From the NCBI GenBank assembly GCA_964430245.1, contig CAYSEW010000009.1, positions 1 through 64,000 of the forward strand: a stretch of DNA of 64,000 nt. The letters run 5' to 3'. Under the pieces are notes generated by a model that did no database searches, was not told where the DNA came from, and saw nothing but the letters and a program-made list of their open reading frames with translations. This stretch comes from CAYSEW01 sp964430245. GTDB lineage: Bacteria; Bacteroidota; Bacteroidia; Flavobacteriales_D; Parvicellaceae. Positions 52,753-62,373 of the stretch are shown here, one piece after another; positions within the stretch are counted from its first letter, which is position 1; each line of letters starts with the position of its first letter. The position numbers and the translations under genes were made by a program.

Positions 52753-52760
52753 TAATATTG
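52753..52760 (+). promoter_or_regulatory. -7-like box TAATATTG for the SDR gene
   Basis: TAATATTG has one difference from TAnnTTTG and lies 19 bases before ATG 52780. The divergent region 52639-52779 must also hold the promoter of the large T9SS gene; I see no clear box for that. Confidence 0.45.
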
Positions 52761-52779
52761 CATCAACAAAACTTGAAAT

Positions 52780-53568
52780 ATGAATTTAGACCTAACTGGA
52801 AAGACAGCGTTAGTATGTGGAAGTACGCAAGGAATTGGATGTGCTGTAGCCCATGAATTGGCACAGCTTGGAGCAAATATTGTTTTATTAGCTAGAGATG
52901 AAAATAAACTAAAACAGGTTCAAACAGAATTGTATAATGGTGGAAATCAAAAGCATTATTATTTACAAGGGGATTTTAATGAGCCAGAGAAATTAAAAAT
53001 AAAAGTGCTAGATTTTATTGCTAAAATTTCACCTATTCATATACTTATTAATAACACTGGAGGGCCTCCAGGTGGCCCTATAGTATCGGCAAATCCAGAG
53101 GAGTTCATTAAAGCATTTAACTTACATTTAATCAGCTTCCATGGTTTAGTTCAGGCAACTATGGATTCTATGAAAACAGCTTCATATGGAAGGATTATTA
53201 ATATTATTTCAACTTCTGTTAAGCAGCCCCTAAATGGTTTGGGAGTATCAAATACAATTAGAGGAGCAGTAGCCAATTGGTCTAAAACACTAGCAAATGA
53301 ATTAGGACAGTTTAATATTACAGTAAATAACGTTTTACCTGGTGCTACTAATACAGCTAGACTGAATTCTATCATTGAAAATAAAGCAAAAAAGATTAAT
53401 TCTGAACCTAATGAAGTGCTTAATCATATGAAAAATGAGGTCCCTTTGCTTAGAATAGCTGAACCTCAAGAAGTTGCCAATGCAGTTGCTTTTTTAGCAT
53501 CACCTGCCGCCAGTTATATAAATGGTATTAATCTGCCTGTTGACGGAGGAAGGACAAAATCTTTATGA
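52780..53568 (+). CDS. Short-chain dehydrogenase/reductase family protein with altered active site
   Basis: A 262-aa Rossmann-fold SDR: cofactor loop GSTQGIGCAVA (about 14-24), NNTGG and the PVDGG end are normal. Counting from the conserved Ser (NIISTS), the catalytic Tyr position holds Ser and the Lys position holds Arg (SNTIR), so the canonical YxxxK is missing. A divergent SDR subgroup with SNxxR is known; its chemistry is uncertain. The gene ends one base before the converging TonB gene. Confidence 0.88.
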   Translation: MNLDLTGKTALVCGSTQGIGCAVAHELAQLGANIVLLARDENKLKQVQTELYNGGNQKHYYLQGDFNEPEKLKIKVLDFIAKISPIHILINNTGGPPGGPIVSANPEEFIKAFNLHLISFHGLVQATMDSMKTASYGRIINIISTSVKQPLNGLGVSNTIRGAVANWSKTLANELGQFNITVNNVLPGATNTARLNSIIENKAKKINSEPNEVLNHMKNEVPLLRIAEPQEVANAVAFLASPAASYINGINLPVDGGRTKSL

Positions 53569-53569
53569 T

Positions 53570-54262
53570 TTAGTAGCTTAATTTAAATTTAATTGGAAGA
53601 CGCTGTCGAACTCTTACTTTCTTGTCTAACTGTTTTCCAGGAATCCATTTAGGCATTTGATTAACTACTCTAATTGACTCTGCATCTATAAATGGATCAA
53701 CACCTTTTAAGACTTTGATGTTTGAAATTTCTCCATTTTTTTCAACAACAAATTCAACAATGACTTTTCCTTGTGAATTGTTTTTAACTGAAATTTCAGG
53801 ATATTTAATATTGGAATTTAAAAAGTCAAATAATTCGGGATTTCCACCTGGAAACTTAGGCATTGTTGATACGAAAATAGGTGGGTCAACATTTTCTATC
53901 ACTAAACTATCACCTTCTAGATTTTCTAGTGCCATTAAGCTTTCAATCGGTATAAAGAGATCTGTTTTAGTTTTCACTTTTATAGTATTTATTTTTGGTA
54001 ATTCCTTCACCACTTTTACTTCATTTGGCTTTTCATTAGAGACTGTTTTTACTGGTACAGGAATTTGAATAGGTTTTATTTCTAATATGGGCTCTTCGTT
54101 TAATTGAGGAACAAAAGAGGTTTCAATAATAACGTCTTTCTTCTTAAAACTTTTCCATTCTAATAAATTTAAGGCAAAGGATAGCGATAATATAAGACCG
54201 ATTATTATGTATACGTGTTTTCTGTTTTCAAGATCTACAGCATTTGATTTTTTTAATTTCAT
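53570..54262 (-). CDS. Energy transducer TonB family protein
   Basis: A 230-aa protein: membrane helix at about 16-33, a proline/lysine-rich periplasmic linker (PIQIPVPVKT and similar) and a C-terminal TonB domain (about 135-230) starting FPGGNPELFDFLNSNIKYP. It couples the proton motive force to outer-membrane TonB-dependent receptors such as the BtuB-like one at 15739. No exbB/exbD is in this window. A possible -7 box TATTTTAG lies about 24 bases upstream. Confidence 0.9.
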   Translation of the reverse strand: MKLKKSNAVDLENRKHVYIIIGLILSLSFALNLLEWKSFKKKDVIIETSFVPQLNEEPILEIKPIQIPVPVKTVSNEKPNEVKVVKELPKINTIKVKTKTDLFIPIESLMALENLEGDSLVIENVDPPIFVSTMPKFPGGNPELFDFLNSNIKYPEISVKNNSQGKVIVEFVVEKNGEISNIKVLKGVDPFIDAESIRVVNQMPKWIPGKQLDKKVRVRQRLPIKFKLSY

Positions 54263-54372
54263 GATGTTACATTTTAAGATTAATACCTAAAATATCACAA
54301 TGAATATGCCATAAGAACTATTTAGAAACGATAATGTATAATCGGTACTTAATGTATTGTAAAAGGTGGTTT

Positions 54373-55065
54373 TTATTGAGTTTCAAGTAATTTAAATCCT
54401 TTACCATGAACATTGATAATTTGAATATTAGGGTCTTTTTTCAAGTATTTTCTAAGTTTTGTAATGTAAACATCCATACTCCTTCCGTTAAAATAATTAT
54501 CATCACCCCAAACTGCCTTTAATGCATCATTTCTTTCAAGAGTCATGTTTTTGTTCTTACAAAGTAATTTTAATAGGTCGGTTTCCTTTGTGGTTAATTT
54601 TTGTTCATCATTATCTACCATGAGCTTTTGGAGTTTAGTGTCAAAAGAATAATTGCCTATTTGGTAAATAGGAATGTCTTTTGAAGGAATACCTTTCGTT
54701 CTTCTTATGATTGCATTTATTCTAGCTAATAATTCTTCCATACTAAATGGTTTAGTCATATAGTCGTCTGCGCCAGATTCAAATCCCTTTAAAGTGTCTT
54801 CATTCAATGATTTAGCAGTTAAAAATAAAATGGGGATATCTCTATCAATGCCTCGGATTTCTTTAGCTAATGTGAAGCCATCTTTAAAAGGCATCATTAC
54901 ATCAAGGATTAAAAAATCAAATGTTTCATCAATAAAACTTTGATACCCGTCATTTCCATTGATTCTTAATATGCAATCATGACCTTTAGCAATTAGATAA
55001 TCAGAAAGTAATTTACCTAAATTGCTGTCATCTTCTACAAGTAGTATTTTTAAATTTTGTTTCAT
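54373..55065 (-). CDS. OmpR-family response regulator
   Basis: This 230-aa regulator has a receiver domain with phospho-acceptor Asp55 (LILDVMMPF) and Lys in MTKPF, then a winged-helix DNA-binding domain from about 130 (LTTKETDLLKLLC, RSMDVYITKLRKYL). It resembles RprY-type regulators of Bacteroidota. It overlaps the kinase gene by four bases (ATGA), and so is its cognate partner. Confidence 0.93.
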   Translation of the reverse strand: MKQNLKILLVEDDSNLGKLLSDYLIAKGHDCILRINGNDGYQSFIDETFDFLILDVMMPFKDGFTLAKEIRGIDRDIPILFLTAKSLNEDTLKGFESGADDYMTKPFSMEELLARINAIIRRTKGIPSKDIPIYQIGNYSFDTKLQKLMVDNDEQKLTTKETDLLKLLCKNKNMTLERNDALKAVWGDDNYFNGRSMDVYITKLRKYLKKDPNIQIINVHGKGFKLLETQ

Positions 55066-56540
55066 TGTATGGTTTGTTTTGCTGCAATAAGCTCAATGAT
55101 AAATGTGCTTCCATCATTTAAATTGCTCTCTACTTTTATATTTCCTTTTAATTTATCAATAATCGATTTCACATAGCTTAGTCCAAGACCAAAACCTTTA
55201 ACATTATGAATATCTCCAGTTGGGACCCTGTATAGTTTTTCAAATATTTTTAATTGATGTTCCTTTGCAATTCCAATGCCATTATCTTTAATTTTAATAA
55301 TTACTCCATTAATTACATCAGAAGATTCTATTTTCACTACCGGTCTGCCTTTAGCGTATTTTATGGCATTGTCTAATAAGTTATAAATCACATTTGTTAT
55401 ATGGATTTTGTCTGCTTCAATTAAGGTGTTGTTGGCTTTTAAATCTAAAGAGATCTCCCCGTTTTTTTTATTTAGTTGGAGCTCAATATTCTTAATAGCT
55501 TTTTTAATTATTGTGTTTAAGTCAAGTAGTTCAATTTTTAATTCAAGATCTTCTTTTTCTATAACGGCACTTTGAAGTACATTTTCTACAAGAGAACCTA
55601 TTCTTTTATTTTCTTCAGCAATTGTATTTATGAATCTATTTCTTTTTTCTGCTGAGTTACTTAAATCTTCGTCATTTAATGCTTCACAAGCCAATGATAT
55701 AGTTGAGATAGGTGTTTTTAATTCATGGGTCATGTTATTGATAAAATCTGTTTTAATAGTTGATATTTTCTTTTGCTTATAAATGGTGGAGATGTTAAAA
55801 TAAAAAGCACCTATTATAATAAGAAGAAAGACAATAGAAAGTAGTAATAAAACCCACATAGATTGAAAAATGAATTGGTCTTCTTTAGGAAAAAAAAGAT
55901 GAAGGGAAATATTTGATTTAAAAAAGTCATTTGGAAATAATTCAATTACATAGTCTGATGTGCTCAAAGATTTTAATTGATTGATGTCATCAGTATTTGC
56001 ATATTGATATTCGCCATTTTCATTAAAAATTGAATAGACATAATCAGTAAATACTTCATTTTTAATTAAGGTCTCTGATAAAATTTTTTCAAAATCTTTT
56101 TTTGAAATTCTGTCTTTTATAGTTTCTACGAAAACAATTGATGTTAAATCTTTAAAAAGATTTTTTAGTTGTAAATTTTGTTGAATATTTTGTTCTGAAA
56201 TTTGCAATTTATTTTCTTTGATTAAACTATCTTGAAGTTTTAAAATCTCAGTGATCTGATCGTTTAAATAGGGATCAGAATTTGTTGGATTTAATGGCTG
56301 TATTAATCCACTACTTCTCTCAGCTTTTTTAATTGTTTCATGCTTTTCAACTTCTTTAGCTATTTCAGCCAGAGATAATTTTATGATGTTTTGATGGTGT
56401 TTTTTTTGTTGTTCAATTCCATTGATCATCCAATAAGATTGGATGCAGATAAGTCCAACAAGTGCCAATGCACTAATAATAATCAGAGTCTTTATGTAAT
56501 AATTTCTTTTTTTCAAAAGCTTGTATCTATAAAAATACAC
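55062..56540 (-). CDS. Sensor histidine kinase, HisKA type
   Basis: A 492-aa membrane sensor: membrane helices at about 18-37 and 228-248 enclosing a periplasmic sensor domain. A HisKA domain follows with phospho-accepting His272 (NNMTHELKTPIST), and an HATPase domain with DNAIKYA, DNGIGIA and GFGLGLSYV. It pairs with the OmpR-type regulator downstream, as in the RprX/RprY arrangement. The start is GTG at 56540. Its stimulus is unknown. Confidence 0.93.
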   Translation of the reverse strand: MYFYRYKLLKKRNYYIKTLIIISALALVGLICIQSYWMINGIEQQKKHHQNIIKLSLAEIAKEVEKHETIKKAERSSGLIQPLNPTNSDPYLNDQITEILKLQDSLIKENKLQISEQNIQQNLQLKNLFKDLTSIVFVETIKDRISKKDFEKILSETLIKNEVFTDYVYSIFNENGEYQYANTDDINQLKSLSTSDYVIELFPNDFFKSNISLHLFFPKEDQFIFQSMWVLLLLSIVFLLIIIGAFYFNISTIYKQKKISTIKTDFINNMTHELKTPISTISLACEALNDEDLSNSAEKRNRFINTIAEENKRIGSLVENVLQSAVIEKEDLELKIELLDLNTIIKKAIKNIELQLNKKNGEISLDLKANNTLIEADKIHITNVIYNLLDNAIKYAKGRPVVKIESSDVINGVIIKIKDNGIGIAKEHQLKIFEKLYRVPTGDIHNVKGFGLGLSYVKSIIDKLKGNIKVESNLNDGSTFIIELIAAKQTIQ

Positions 56541-56585
56541 AAGACCTTAAGATCTAAAATTTAACTTAACAGTATTTAACAGAAA

Positions 56586-58127
56586 TTATAAAGGAATATT
56601 TCCATGTTTCTTTTTAGGAAGATGGGCTACTTTATTCTCTAACATTTTAAAAGACCTGATTAATTTTTTTCTGGTGTCTTCAGGCTTAATGACTTCATCA
56701 ATATATCCTCTAGCTGCAGCATTATAGGGGTGAGCAAACAGCTCTGCATATTCATCTTCTTTTTCTTTTAATTTTTTTGAAGGGTCTTTTGCATCCTTAA
56801 TTTCTTTTTTAAAAATAATTTCTGCTGCTCCTTTGGCTCCCATTACAGCAATTTCAGCAGTAGGCCATGCATAATTCATATCAGCACCAATGTGTTTGGA
56901 ATTCATTACGTCATATGCACCACCATAAGCTTTTCTAGTGATAACTGTAATTCTTGGAACTGTGGCTTCACTAAATGCATATAATAATTTAGCTCCATTT
57001 GTTATTATTGCGTTCCATTCCTGGTCAGTTCCAGGAAGGAATCCAGGGACATCCTCAAATACCAATAAGGGGATATTAAAGGCATCGCAAAATCTCACAA
57101 AACGAGCTCCTTTTTTTGATGATTCTACATCTAAAACCCCTGCTAATACTGCTGGCTGATTAGCTACAATACCAATAGATCTACCTGCTATTCTTGCAAA
57201 TCCTACTACTATGCTTTCGGCATATTTACTATGTACTTCTAAAAAGCTATTCTCATCCATAGTTGAATGGATTACATTTCGTATGTCATAGGGTTGATTG
57301 GGATTATCTGGAATAATGTTGTTTAATGCTGGAACGGCCTCCTCTTTCATCGTGTAGGGGAGATGAGGTACATGTTCTTCACAATTTTGAGGAATATATG
57401 AAAGGATCTTTTTTACATGATTAATAGCTTCTAATTCATTGGCACATGAAAAGTGTGTGACACCCGATTTAGTGCTATGAGCTTCCGCTCCACCTAATTC
57501 TTCGGCAGTTACTTCTTCGTTAGTAACAGTTTTGACTACATTGGGTCCAGTAACAAACATATAAGAAGAATTCTCAACCATTAAAATAAAATCAGTTAGG
57601 GCAGGTGAATAAACAGCACCTCCTGCACATGGTCCCATTATGGCTGAAATTTGCGGAATGACGCCAGAAGATAATGTGTTCTTGTAAAAAATATCAGCAT
57701 ATCCTGCTAGTGAAACCACACCTTCTTGTATTCTTGCGCCACCAGAATCATTTAATCCAATTACGGGAGCTCCGTTTTCTATTGCTAAGTCCATGATTTT
57801 ACAAATTTTTTCAGCATGAGCTTCAGCAAGTGAACCACCTAATACTGTAAAATCTTGTGAAAAAACATAAGTTAACCTTCCATTTATTGTTCCATATCCA
57901 GTAACAACACCATCCCCTAAAAATTTCTTCTTGTCTAACCCAAAATTAGTAGATCGATGCATTACCAATCCGCCAATTTCCTCAAAGGAGTTATCGTCTA
58001 ACAATAGCTCAATTCTTTCTCTTGCAGTAAGCTTCCCTTTTTGATGCTGCGCATCAATCCTTTTTTGACCACCACCTTGTTTGGAGTCAGCAATTTTATC
58101 TTTAAGTATCTTGTATTTATCAGACAT
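56586..58127 (-). CDS. pccB: Acyl-CoA carboxylase beta subunit (propionyl-CoA carboxylase-like)
   Basis: This 513-aa biotin-dependent carboxyltransferase subunit moves the carboxyl group from carboxybiotin to propionyl-CoA (or methylmalonyl-CoA in the decarboxylase form). Both crotonase-fold halves are complete: GGQKRIDAQHQKGKLTARER near the start, GGARIQEG (about 128-135), GPCAGGAVYSPAL, and PGFLPGTDQE in the second half. The biotin carboxylase and carrier subunits are not in this window. It lies three bases after the M24 peptidase gene. Methylmalonyl-CoA metabolism usually needs B12, which ties in with the locus at 15 kb. Confidence 0.9.
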   Translation of the reverse strand: MSDKYKILKDKIADSKQGGGQKRIDAQHQKGKLTARERIELLLDDNSFEEIGGLVMHRSTNFGLDKKKFLGDGVVTGYGTINGRLTYVFSQDFTVLGGSLAEAHAEKICKIMDLAIENGAPVIGLNDSGGARIQEGVVSLAGYADIFYKNTLSSGVIPQISAIMGPCAGGAVYSPALTDFILMVENSSYMFVTGPNVVKTVTNEEVTAEELGGAEAHSTKSGVTHFSCANELEAINHVKKILSYIPQNCEEHVPHLPYTMKEEAVPALNNIIPDNPNQPYDIRNVIHSTMDENSFLEVHSKYAESIVVGFARIAGRSIGIVANQPAVLAGVLDVESSKKGARFVRFCDAFNIPLLVFEDVPGFLPGTDQEWNAIITNGAKLLYAFSEATVPRITVITRKAYGGAYDVMNSKHIGADMNYAWPTAEIAVMGAKGAAEIIFKKEIKDAKDPSKKLKEKEDEYAELFAHPYNAAARGYIDEVIKPEDTRKKLIRSFKMLENKVAHLPKKKHGNIPL

Positions 58128-58130
58128 AAT

Positions 58131-59423
58131 TTAGCTATTCATTAGTTCTTCTATTTCTTCAGGTTCTATAGGGATAGATTGCATAAGATTAAATGGCTCT
58201 CCACTCTTTCTAACTACTATGTCATCCTCTAGTCTAATCCCAATGTTTTCTTCAGGAATGTAGATTCCAGGCTCAACAGTAAAGACCATATTTTCTTTAA
58301 TAGGCGCTGTCCATAAACCAACATCATGTGTATCTAATCCTATAAAATGAGAGGTTCCATGCATGAAATATTTTTTATAAGCTGGCCAATTAGGATCTCC
58401 TTTTTTTATTTCTTCCATTGATAGTAGATTCAGCTTTACAAGCTGCTCTTCCATTAAATGCCCAACAGCTTTATGATATTCACTAAGCATAGTACCAGGA
58501 GTTAATAGTTTTGAGGCTTCATTTTTTACATGTAATACTGATTTGTAAACTTCTTTTTGACGATCAGAAAACTTTCCATTAACAGGCACACACCTTGTTA
58601 GGTCCGATGCATAATTTGCATATTCTGCACCGAAGTCCATTAAGATTACATCGCCATCCTTACATGGTTTGTTGTTTTCAATATAATGTAGAACACATGC
58701 AGATTTACCTGATGCAATGATTGGAGTATAGGCAAACCCTTTTGAGCAGTTATTTAAAAATTCATGCATTAATTCAGCTTCAATATTATACTCCATAACA
58801 TTAGGCCGAATGAATTTTAAAATTCTCCTAAAACCAGCTTCAGTAATATTACACGCCTTTTGCATTAGCGCCAATTCAATTTCGTGTTTTACCGATCTGA
58901 TCTGGTGCATTATGGGAGCACTTCTTTCAGTTGTATGTGATGGGTACTTGTTCTTAAACCAAGTAATAAATCTATCTTCCCTTGATTCCCCTTCTGTATT
59001 AGCCCTTGTATGCTCATTAGTATTTAGGTAAACACAATTAGATTCAGCAAGTAAAGCATTAAAAATAGTTTCAAATTGATCTAACCAGTAAACTGTTTTT
59101 ATTCCTGAAGTTTCAAAAGCTTGCTCTTTGTTAAGTTTTTCTCCTTCCCAAACTGCAATAAGATCATTGGTCTCTTTTAAAAAAAGAATTTCACGATGTT
59201 TTTGATCATTTACATCTGGAAATAGCAATAAAATACTTTCTTCCTGATCAACGCCTGATAAATGTAGAATGTCACGATGCTGAACAAAAGGTAAAGTGCT
59301 ATCGGCACTTGTAGTAATGATATCATTAGAGTTGAAGATAGCAAGTGCTCCTTTCTTGAGTTTGGAACAGAAATTTTTTCTATTGTTTATATATAATGTT
59401 GAATCTATTCTATCGTATTTCAT
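58131..59423 (-). CDS. pepP: Xaa-Pro aminopeptidase (M24B, aminopeptidase P)
   Basis: A 430-aa dimetal peptidase that removes an N-terminal residue before proline. It has an N-terminal creatinase-type domain (1-170) and a pita-bread catalytic domain with ligands in LMDFGAEYANYASDLTR, HGTSHFIGLDTHDVG, VEPGIYIP and IRLEDDI. Length is typical of the PepP branch. It is the first gene of a two-gene transcript with the carboxylase subunit. Confidence 0.93.
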   Translation of the reverse strand: MKYDRIDSTLYINNRKNFCSKLKKGALAIFNSNDIITTSADSTLPFVQHRDILHLSGVDQEESILLLFPDVNDQKHREILFLKETNDLIAVWEGEKLNKEQAFETSGIKTVYWLDQFETIFNALLAESNCVYLNTNEHTRANTEGESREDRFITWFKNKYPSHTTERSAPIMHQIRSVKHEIELALMQKACNITEAGFRRILKFIRPNVMEYNIEAELMHEFLNNCSKGFAYTPIIASGKSACVLHYIENNKPCKDGDVILMDFGAEYANYASDLTRCVPVNGKFSDRQKEVYKSVLHVKNEASKLLTPGTMLSEYHKAVGHLMEEQLVKLNLLSMEEIKKGDPNWPAYKKYFMHGTSHFIGLDTHDVGLWTAPIKENMVFTVEPGIYIPEENIGIRLEDDIVVRKSGEPFNLMQSIPIEPEEIEELMNS

Positions 59424-59583
59424 ATCGGTTTGATATTATTTAAAAGATAAAAGTAATAATATTCCTACAAAAAGGTCTAGGCTTAAGATGGAGTTTAATT
59501 TTGAAATAATAAATTCAATGACATAAAAATGACATAACTAAAGCTATACATTTATTAATTTGTATTCAATAAAATTTAACTGT

Positions 59584-60822
59584 TTGAAGTCAGTTCACAT
59601 AATAGCTTTTACTCATAATCATGTAGACCTTGATGATATAGGTCAATTTCATATAGAAGATTCAGTTCTTGAAAAAAGATTGAATGCTTTGAAAACGGTT
59701 ATGGAATTAGATGAATTAATGTATTTATCTACCTGTAATCGTGTTGAATTGATTTTTACTATCAAAAAAAAGGTTGATAATTCCTTTTTAAGTAACTTTT
59801 TCAGTGCATTTAATTCATCTTGGGATAAGGATCAAATAGAAAATGCCATTAGCTTAGCTGAAACCTATAAAGGTGAAAAAGCAGTTGAACATATTTTTAG
59901 AGTAGCATCTTCTTTAGATTCATTAGTAATTGGAGAAAGAGAGATCATTACTCAAGTAAGAAAAGCTTATGATGTTTCTAAAAAATATGGATTTACAGGT
60001 GATGTAATTAGGTTATTGACTCAGAGAACTATTCAGGTAGCCAAGAAAATTTATACTGAAAGTGATATATCAAAGAATCCTGTTTCTGTTGTGTCACTCG
60101 CCTACCATCAGTTGAGGGAAAAAAACATAAAAAAAGATTCAAGTTTTATTATTGTAGGTGCAGGTAAAACAATTTCCACTATGCTTAAATTTTTAAGTAA
60201 ACATGGTTATGACAATTTTACTATCTACAATAGAAATAAGGGAAATGCTGCTGAGCTAGTCAATAAGATTAATATTAAATCAGAAGTTAAAGAGCTTACA
60301 AGTTTAAAGGAGCATAGTCAAAAGTTCGATGTAATCATTACATGCACAGGATCTTCTAATTATATTTTCACAAAAGAAGTTTATGACAAAATTGTAAATA
60401 ACGATAATGCAAAAAAAATAGTGATCGATCTTGCACTTCCTAGTGATTTTGACCCGATAATTGCTGATGAGTATAATTTGGATATTATCTCAATTAAGAA
60501 CCTAAAAAAATTGGCGAATGAAAATTTGATAAAAAGATCAAAGGAAATCAATAAATGCCAATTGATATTAAATAAGAAATTAGAAGAATTTAAAGCTATC
60601 TACAAAGAAAGGAAATTAGAAAGGGCAATGAGAACCGTTCCTGATACTATAAAGGACATTACTTCAAAAGCTTATAGTGAGGTTTTCGCTAAAGACCTGG
60701 AAAACCTTGATGAAGAATCTAGAGAGTTATTAGATAAATTCGTGCAGTATCTTGAAAAAAAATACATTAGTGTTCCTATGAAGATGGCCAAAGAGATTAT
60801 GCTCAAGCAAAATGTAGAATAA
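59584..60822 (+). CDS. hemA: Glutamyl-tRNA reductase
   Basis: This enzyme makes glutamate-1-semialdehyde from Glu-tRNA(Glu), the first step of C5 tetrapyrrole synthesis. The catalytic Cys is in LSTCNRVEL, residue 51 if TTG 59584 is the start (Cys50 in E. coli); a TTG at 59560 would add eight residues. GERQI-type tRNA motif (VIGEREIITQVRKAY) and an NADPH-binding GAGKT-like loop are present, then the helical dimerisation domain. It precedes the hemC-hemD fusion by five bases. Confidence 0.93.
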   Translation: MKSVHIIAFTHNHVDLDDIGQFHIEDSVLEKRLNALKTVMELDELMYLSTCNRVELIFTIKKKVDNSFLSNFFSAFNSSWDKDQIENAISLAETYKGEKAVEHIFRVASSLDSLVIGEREIITQVRKAYDVSKKYGFTGDVIRLLTQRTIQVAKKIYTESDISKNPVSVVSLAYHQLREKNIKKDSSFIIVGAGKTISTMLKFLSKHGYDNFTIYNRNKGNAAELVNKINIKSEVKELTSLKEHSQKFDVIITCTGSSNYIFTKEVYDKIVNNDNAKKIVIDLALPSDFDPIIADEYNLDIISIKNLKKLANENLIKRSKEINKCQLILNKKLEEFKAIYKERKLERAMRTVPDTIKDITSKAYSEVFAKDLENLDEESRELLDKFVQYLEKKYISVPMKMAKEIMLKQNVE

Positions 60823-60827
60823 TTATC

Positions 60828-62369
60828 ATGAATAGAAAGATAATTATAGGCTCAAGAGGAAGCGACCTAGCCCTATGGCAAGCCAATTTTGTAAAAAACC
60901 AGCTGTCGCAATTAAATTTAGATCCTGAAATACGTATAATTAAGACTAAAGGTGATTTGATTAAAGACTTAAGCTTTGATAAAATTGAGGGAAAAGGATT
61001 TTTTACAAAGGAGATTGAAGAAGCATTGTTAAATAAGTCAATTGATCTAGCTGTACACTCTCATAAGGACCTTGAGACCAACCCTCCAAAAGGATTAACG
61101 GTAGCTGCTGTTTCCGAAAGAGAAGACCCTTCTGAATTATTATTGATCAGACAAGATCAAGTTGACAACACAAAATTTTGGTCTCTAAAAGAGGGTGCAG
61201 TTGTAGGGACTTCTTCTTCAAGGAGGAAAAGTCAAATGAAACTATTTAGAAGTAATGTTGTTTTAAAAGATCTTAGAGGAAATGTCCCTACAAGAATACA
61301 AAAGCTAAGAGAGGGTCAATATGATGCTATAATTATTGCCAATGCAGGCGTGTCAAGATTACAATTAGATATTTCTGATTTACATAGTAAGGTGCTTCCT
61401 AACAAATGGATGATTCCTGCTCCTGCTCAGGGGGTTTTGGGGATTCAAGTAAGAGAAACTGATAATGAGTTAATCAGTGTTTTAAAAACAATTAATTCTG
61501 AGCCTACACAACGAAATATAGAATTTGAAAGAAAAATACTGAATTTAATGAATGGAGGGTGTCAATTACCTTTAGGAGTTTATTGTGAATCAGATAACAA
61601 TGTAATTAAGGCATGGATTTCAATGGCTTCCTCTTTTAATGAAATTCCTTATCGTATCTATAAGGAAGGAAGTAATCCAAAACAGATTGTAGAGCAGTTA
61701 ATTTCTAAAAACAGAAAAAAGTTTAAAGTTCTTATTACAAGAGAAATAAGTAAAAATAGCCTGTTTAGTAAATTATTAGAAGAACAGGGCCATTTAGTTG
61801 AAGGAAAATCTTTAATAGAGTTGGAGTTTTTAAAAAATGAGGCTTCTGGTAGCTTTAATTGGGTGTTTTTTACATCATCTAATGCTGTTTTATCTTTTGT
61901 AGATCAATTGTCAAAAATGGAATCAACTAAAATTGGAGCAATGGGGACTGCTACAGCTAATCAGTTGAAGGAGAAAGGGTTTGATGTTGATTTTATAGGC
62001 AATGGTAGTCCTGAAATTATAGCTGCAGATTTTTCAAAAAGAATTGGAGATCAAAAAGTACTTTTTCCAATTTCTGACAAAAGTATAGGGAGTATTCAAA
62101 AAAAATTGAAGCCAGAACAAATGGTTGAGCTTATTACCTACAAGAACAAATCGAAATTATGCAACTTAAATAAAGTTGATGTTTTAGTTTTTACAAGCCC
62201 GAGCAATGTCTATTCTTTTTTTGAGGATCATGAAATAACAAATGAAAAAGTAATTTCAATAGGGCCTTCTACTGAAAAAGCTTTAAGGGACAATGGCGTT
62301 GATAAAGTTGTTGTTTCTTGGGAACCATCTGAAATAGCATTGGCTGATTCAGTTATGTCATTTAATTGA
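60828..62369 (+). CDS. hemC: Fusion of hydroxymethylbilane synthase and uroporphyrinogen-III synthase
   Basis: This 513-aa protein joins two consecutive tetrapyrrole enzymes. Residues 1-297 are HemC (IIGSRGSDLALWQAN start, THSHKDL-type block, LRGNVPTRI, and the dipyrromethane-binding Cys in MNGGCQLPLG at about 245). Residues about 300-513 are a HemD-type uroporphyrinogen-III synthase (KVLITRE start, FTSSNAV, the S/T-rich ending). HemD sequences diverge widely, so the second half rests on order and fold cues. Fusion would channel unstable hydroxymethylbilane straight into ring closure. Confidence 0.9.
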   Translation: MNRKIIIGSRGSDLALWQANFVKNQLSQLNLDPEIRIIKTKGDLIKDLSFDKIEGKGFFTKEIEEALLNKSIDLAVHSHKDLETNPPKGLTVAAVSEREDPSELLLIRQDQVDNTKFWSLKEGAVVGTSSSRRKSQMKLFRSNVVLKDLRGNVPTRIQKLREGQYDAIIIANAGVSRLQLDISDLHSKVLPNKWMIPAPAQGVLGIQVRETDNELISVLKTINSEPTQRNIEFERKILNLMNGGCQLPLGVYCESDNNVIKAWISMASSFNEIPYRIYKEGSNPKQIVEQLISKNRKKFKVLITREISKNSLFSKLLEEQGHLVEGKSLIELEFLKNEASGSFNWVFFTSSNAVLSFVDQLSKMESTKIGAMGTATANQLKEKGFDVDFIGNGSPEIIAADFSKRIGDQKVLFPISDKSIGSIQKKLKPEQMVELITYKNKSKLCNLNKVDVLVFTSPSNVYSFFEDHEITNEKVISIGPSTEKALRDNGVDKVVVSWEPSEIALADSVMSFN

Positions 62370-62373
62370 TAGC

